5,771 nucleotides of DNA from Chloroflexota bacterium (GTDB lineage: Bacteria > Chloroflexota > Limnocylindria > Limnocylindrales > CSP1-4), in the NCBI GenBank assembly GCA_030271555.1, contig JARXKQ010000088.1:1-5771 (forward strand), in the 5' to 3' direction. The notes beneath the pieces are model-generated. The model made no database searches. It saw nothing but the letters and a program-made list of their open reading frames with translations, and was not told where the DNA came from. Position 1 is the stretch's first letter. Every line of letters starts with the position of its first letter. Of the stretch, positions 5,701-5,771 are shown piece after piece. A program made the position numbers and the translations under genes.

Positions 5701-5771
5701 TTGACCGCGTCTCCGAGCGCGACCGCTTCGACCGCGTCGAAGATCTGGTAGTAGCAGCCGCAGCGGCACAG
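5697..5771 (-). CDS. [2Fe-2S] small subunit of the molybdenum hydroxylase, last 24 residues, cut by window edge
   Basis: Only the C terminus is present: LCRCGCYYQIFDAVEAV and seven more residues, then TGA. The CRC motif followed by a Tyr and an Ile-containing helix is the end of the second (helical) [2Fe-2S] domain of CoxS/XdhC-type subunits, commonly GNLCRCTGYxxI. This subunit passes electrons from the molybdenum site to FAD or another acceptor. Here TG is replaced by GC, giving an extra Cys two residues after the motif. Its stop overlaps the catalytic subunit's GTG (GTGA, 5697-5700), so the two are co-translated. The frame differs from that of the next gene, which rules out one fused protein. 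The FAD subunit, if there is one, is outside the window. Confidence 0.88.
   Translation of the reverse strand: MCRCGCYYQIFDAVEAVALGDAVK
5711..5714 (-). promoter_or_regulatory. Shine-Dalgarno-like GGAG before the hydroxylase catalytic subunit
   Basis: GGAG inside the end of the [2Fe-2S] subunit gene, 10 bases before the GTG at 5700. It supports that GTG as the true start rather than the upstream ATG in the same frame. Confidence 0.45.

Noticed and set aside
3871..5751. A 626-codon plus-strand open frame
   Set aside because: It is antisense to the well-supported hydroxylase genes, shows no recognisable domain and has the Arg/Asp/Gly-rich look of a GC-rich shadow frame.
5701..5769. Hydroxylase start 23 codons further upstream at an ATG
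   Set aside because: Those residues are Arg/Leu-rich and lie over the [2Fe-2S] subunit motif in another frame; the family N terminus begins at the GTG at 5700.

Overview
This is a GC-rich window of tightly packed bacterial chromosome. It carries eight genes, two of them cut by the window edges, and has no gene-free stretch longer than about 50 bases. I see no rRNA, tRNA, insertion sequence, CRISPR array or prophage gene. The GC-rich coding, GTG starts, promoter-to-start geometry that suggests leaderless transcripts, a stand-alone LigD-type polymerase domain, an actinobacterial-style PpdK and a xanthine dehydrogenase-family hydroxylase point to a soil-type high-GC lineage such as Actinomycetota or Chloroflexota. 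This placement is inference; nothing here identifies the species.

Left part (1-3166, all minus strand): five genes read right to left with almost no spacing. They are a 33-residue single-membrane-helix ORF (3166-3065), a stand-alone LigD-type polymerase/primase domain (3068-2169), a Phd/YefM-fold antitoxin (2132-1827), a PIN-domain VapC toxin (1830-1402) and the start of a pyruvate phosphate dikinase-like protein (1392 to beyond base 1). The joins are: a 4-base ATGA stop/start overlap, a 36-base gap holding the likely antitoxin promoter and operator, another ATGA overlap, and a 9-base gap. The polymerase, vapC and ppdK starts have no clear Shine-Dalgarno sequence and probably depend on translational coupling.

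Middle (3167-3595): a short divergent control region of about 48 bases, then one plus-strand gene for a VOC/glyoxalase-fold protein with a strong AAGGAG ribosome-binding site. Its stop codon overlaps the stop codon of the next gene, which runs the other way.

Right part (3592-5771, minus strand): the complete molybdopterin-binding catalytic subunit of a xanthine dehydrogenase-family hydroxylase. It is preceded by the last 24 codons of its [2Fe-2S] electron-transfer subunit, joined by a GTGA stop/start overlap. The motifs argue against CO dehydrogenase and do not support a classical xanthine dehydrogenase; the substrate is unknown.

The most noteworthy points are the uncharacterised small membrane ORF coupled to the repair polymerase, two promoter -10 boxes placed for leaderless mRNAs, the unusual PpdK (shortened N-terminal domain and Ala at the usual regulatory Thr), and the compact polymerase-toxin/antitoxin-PpdK array. 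None of these proves a new system.
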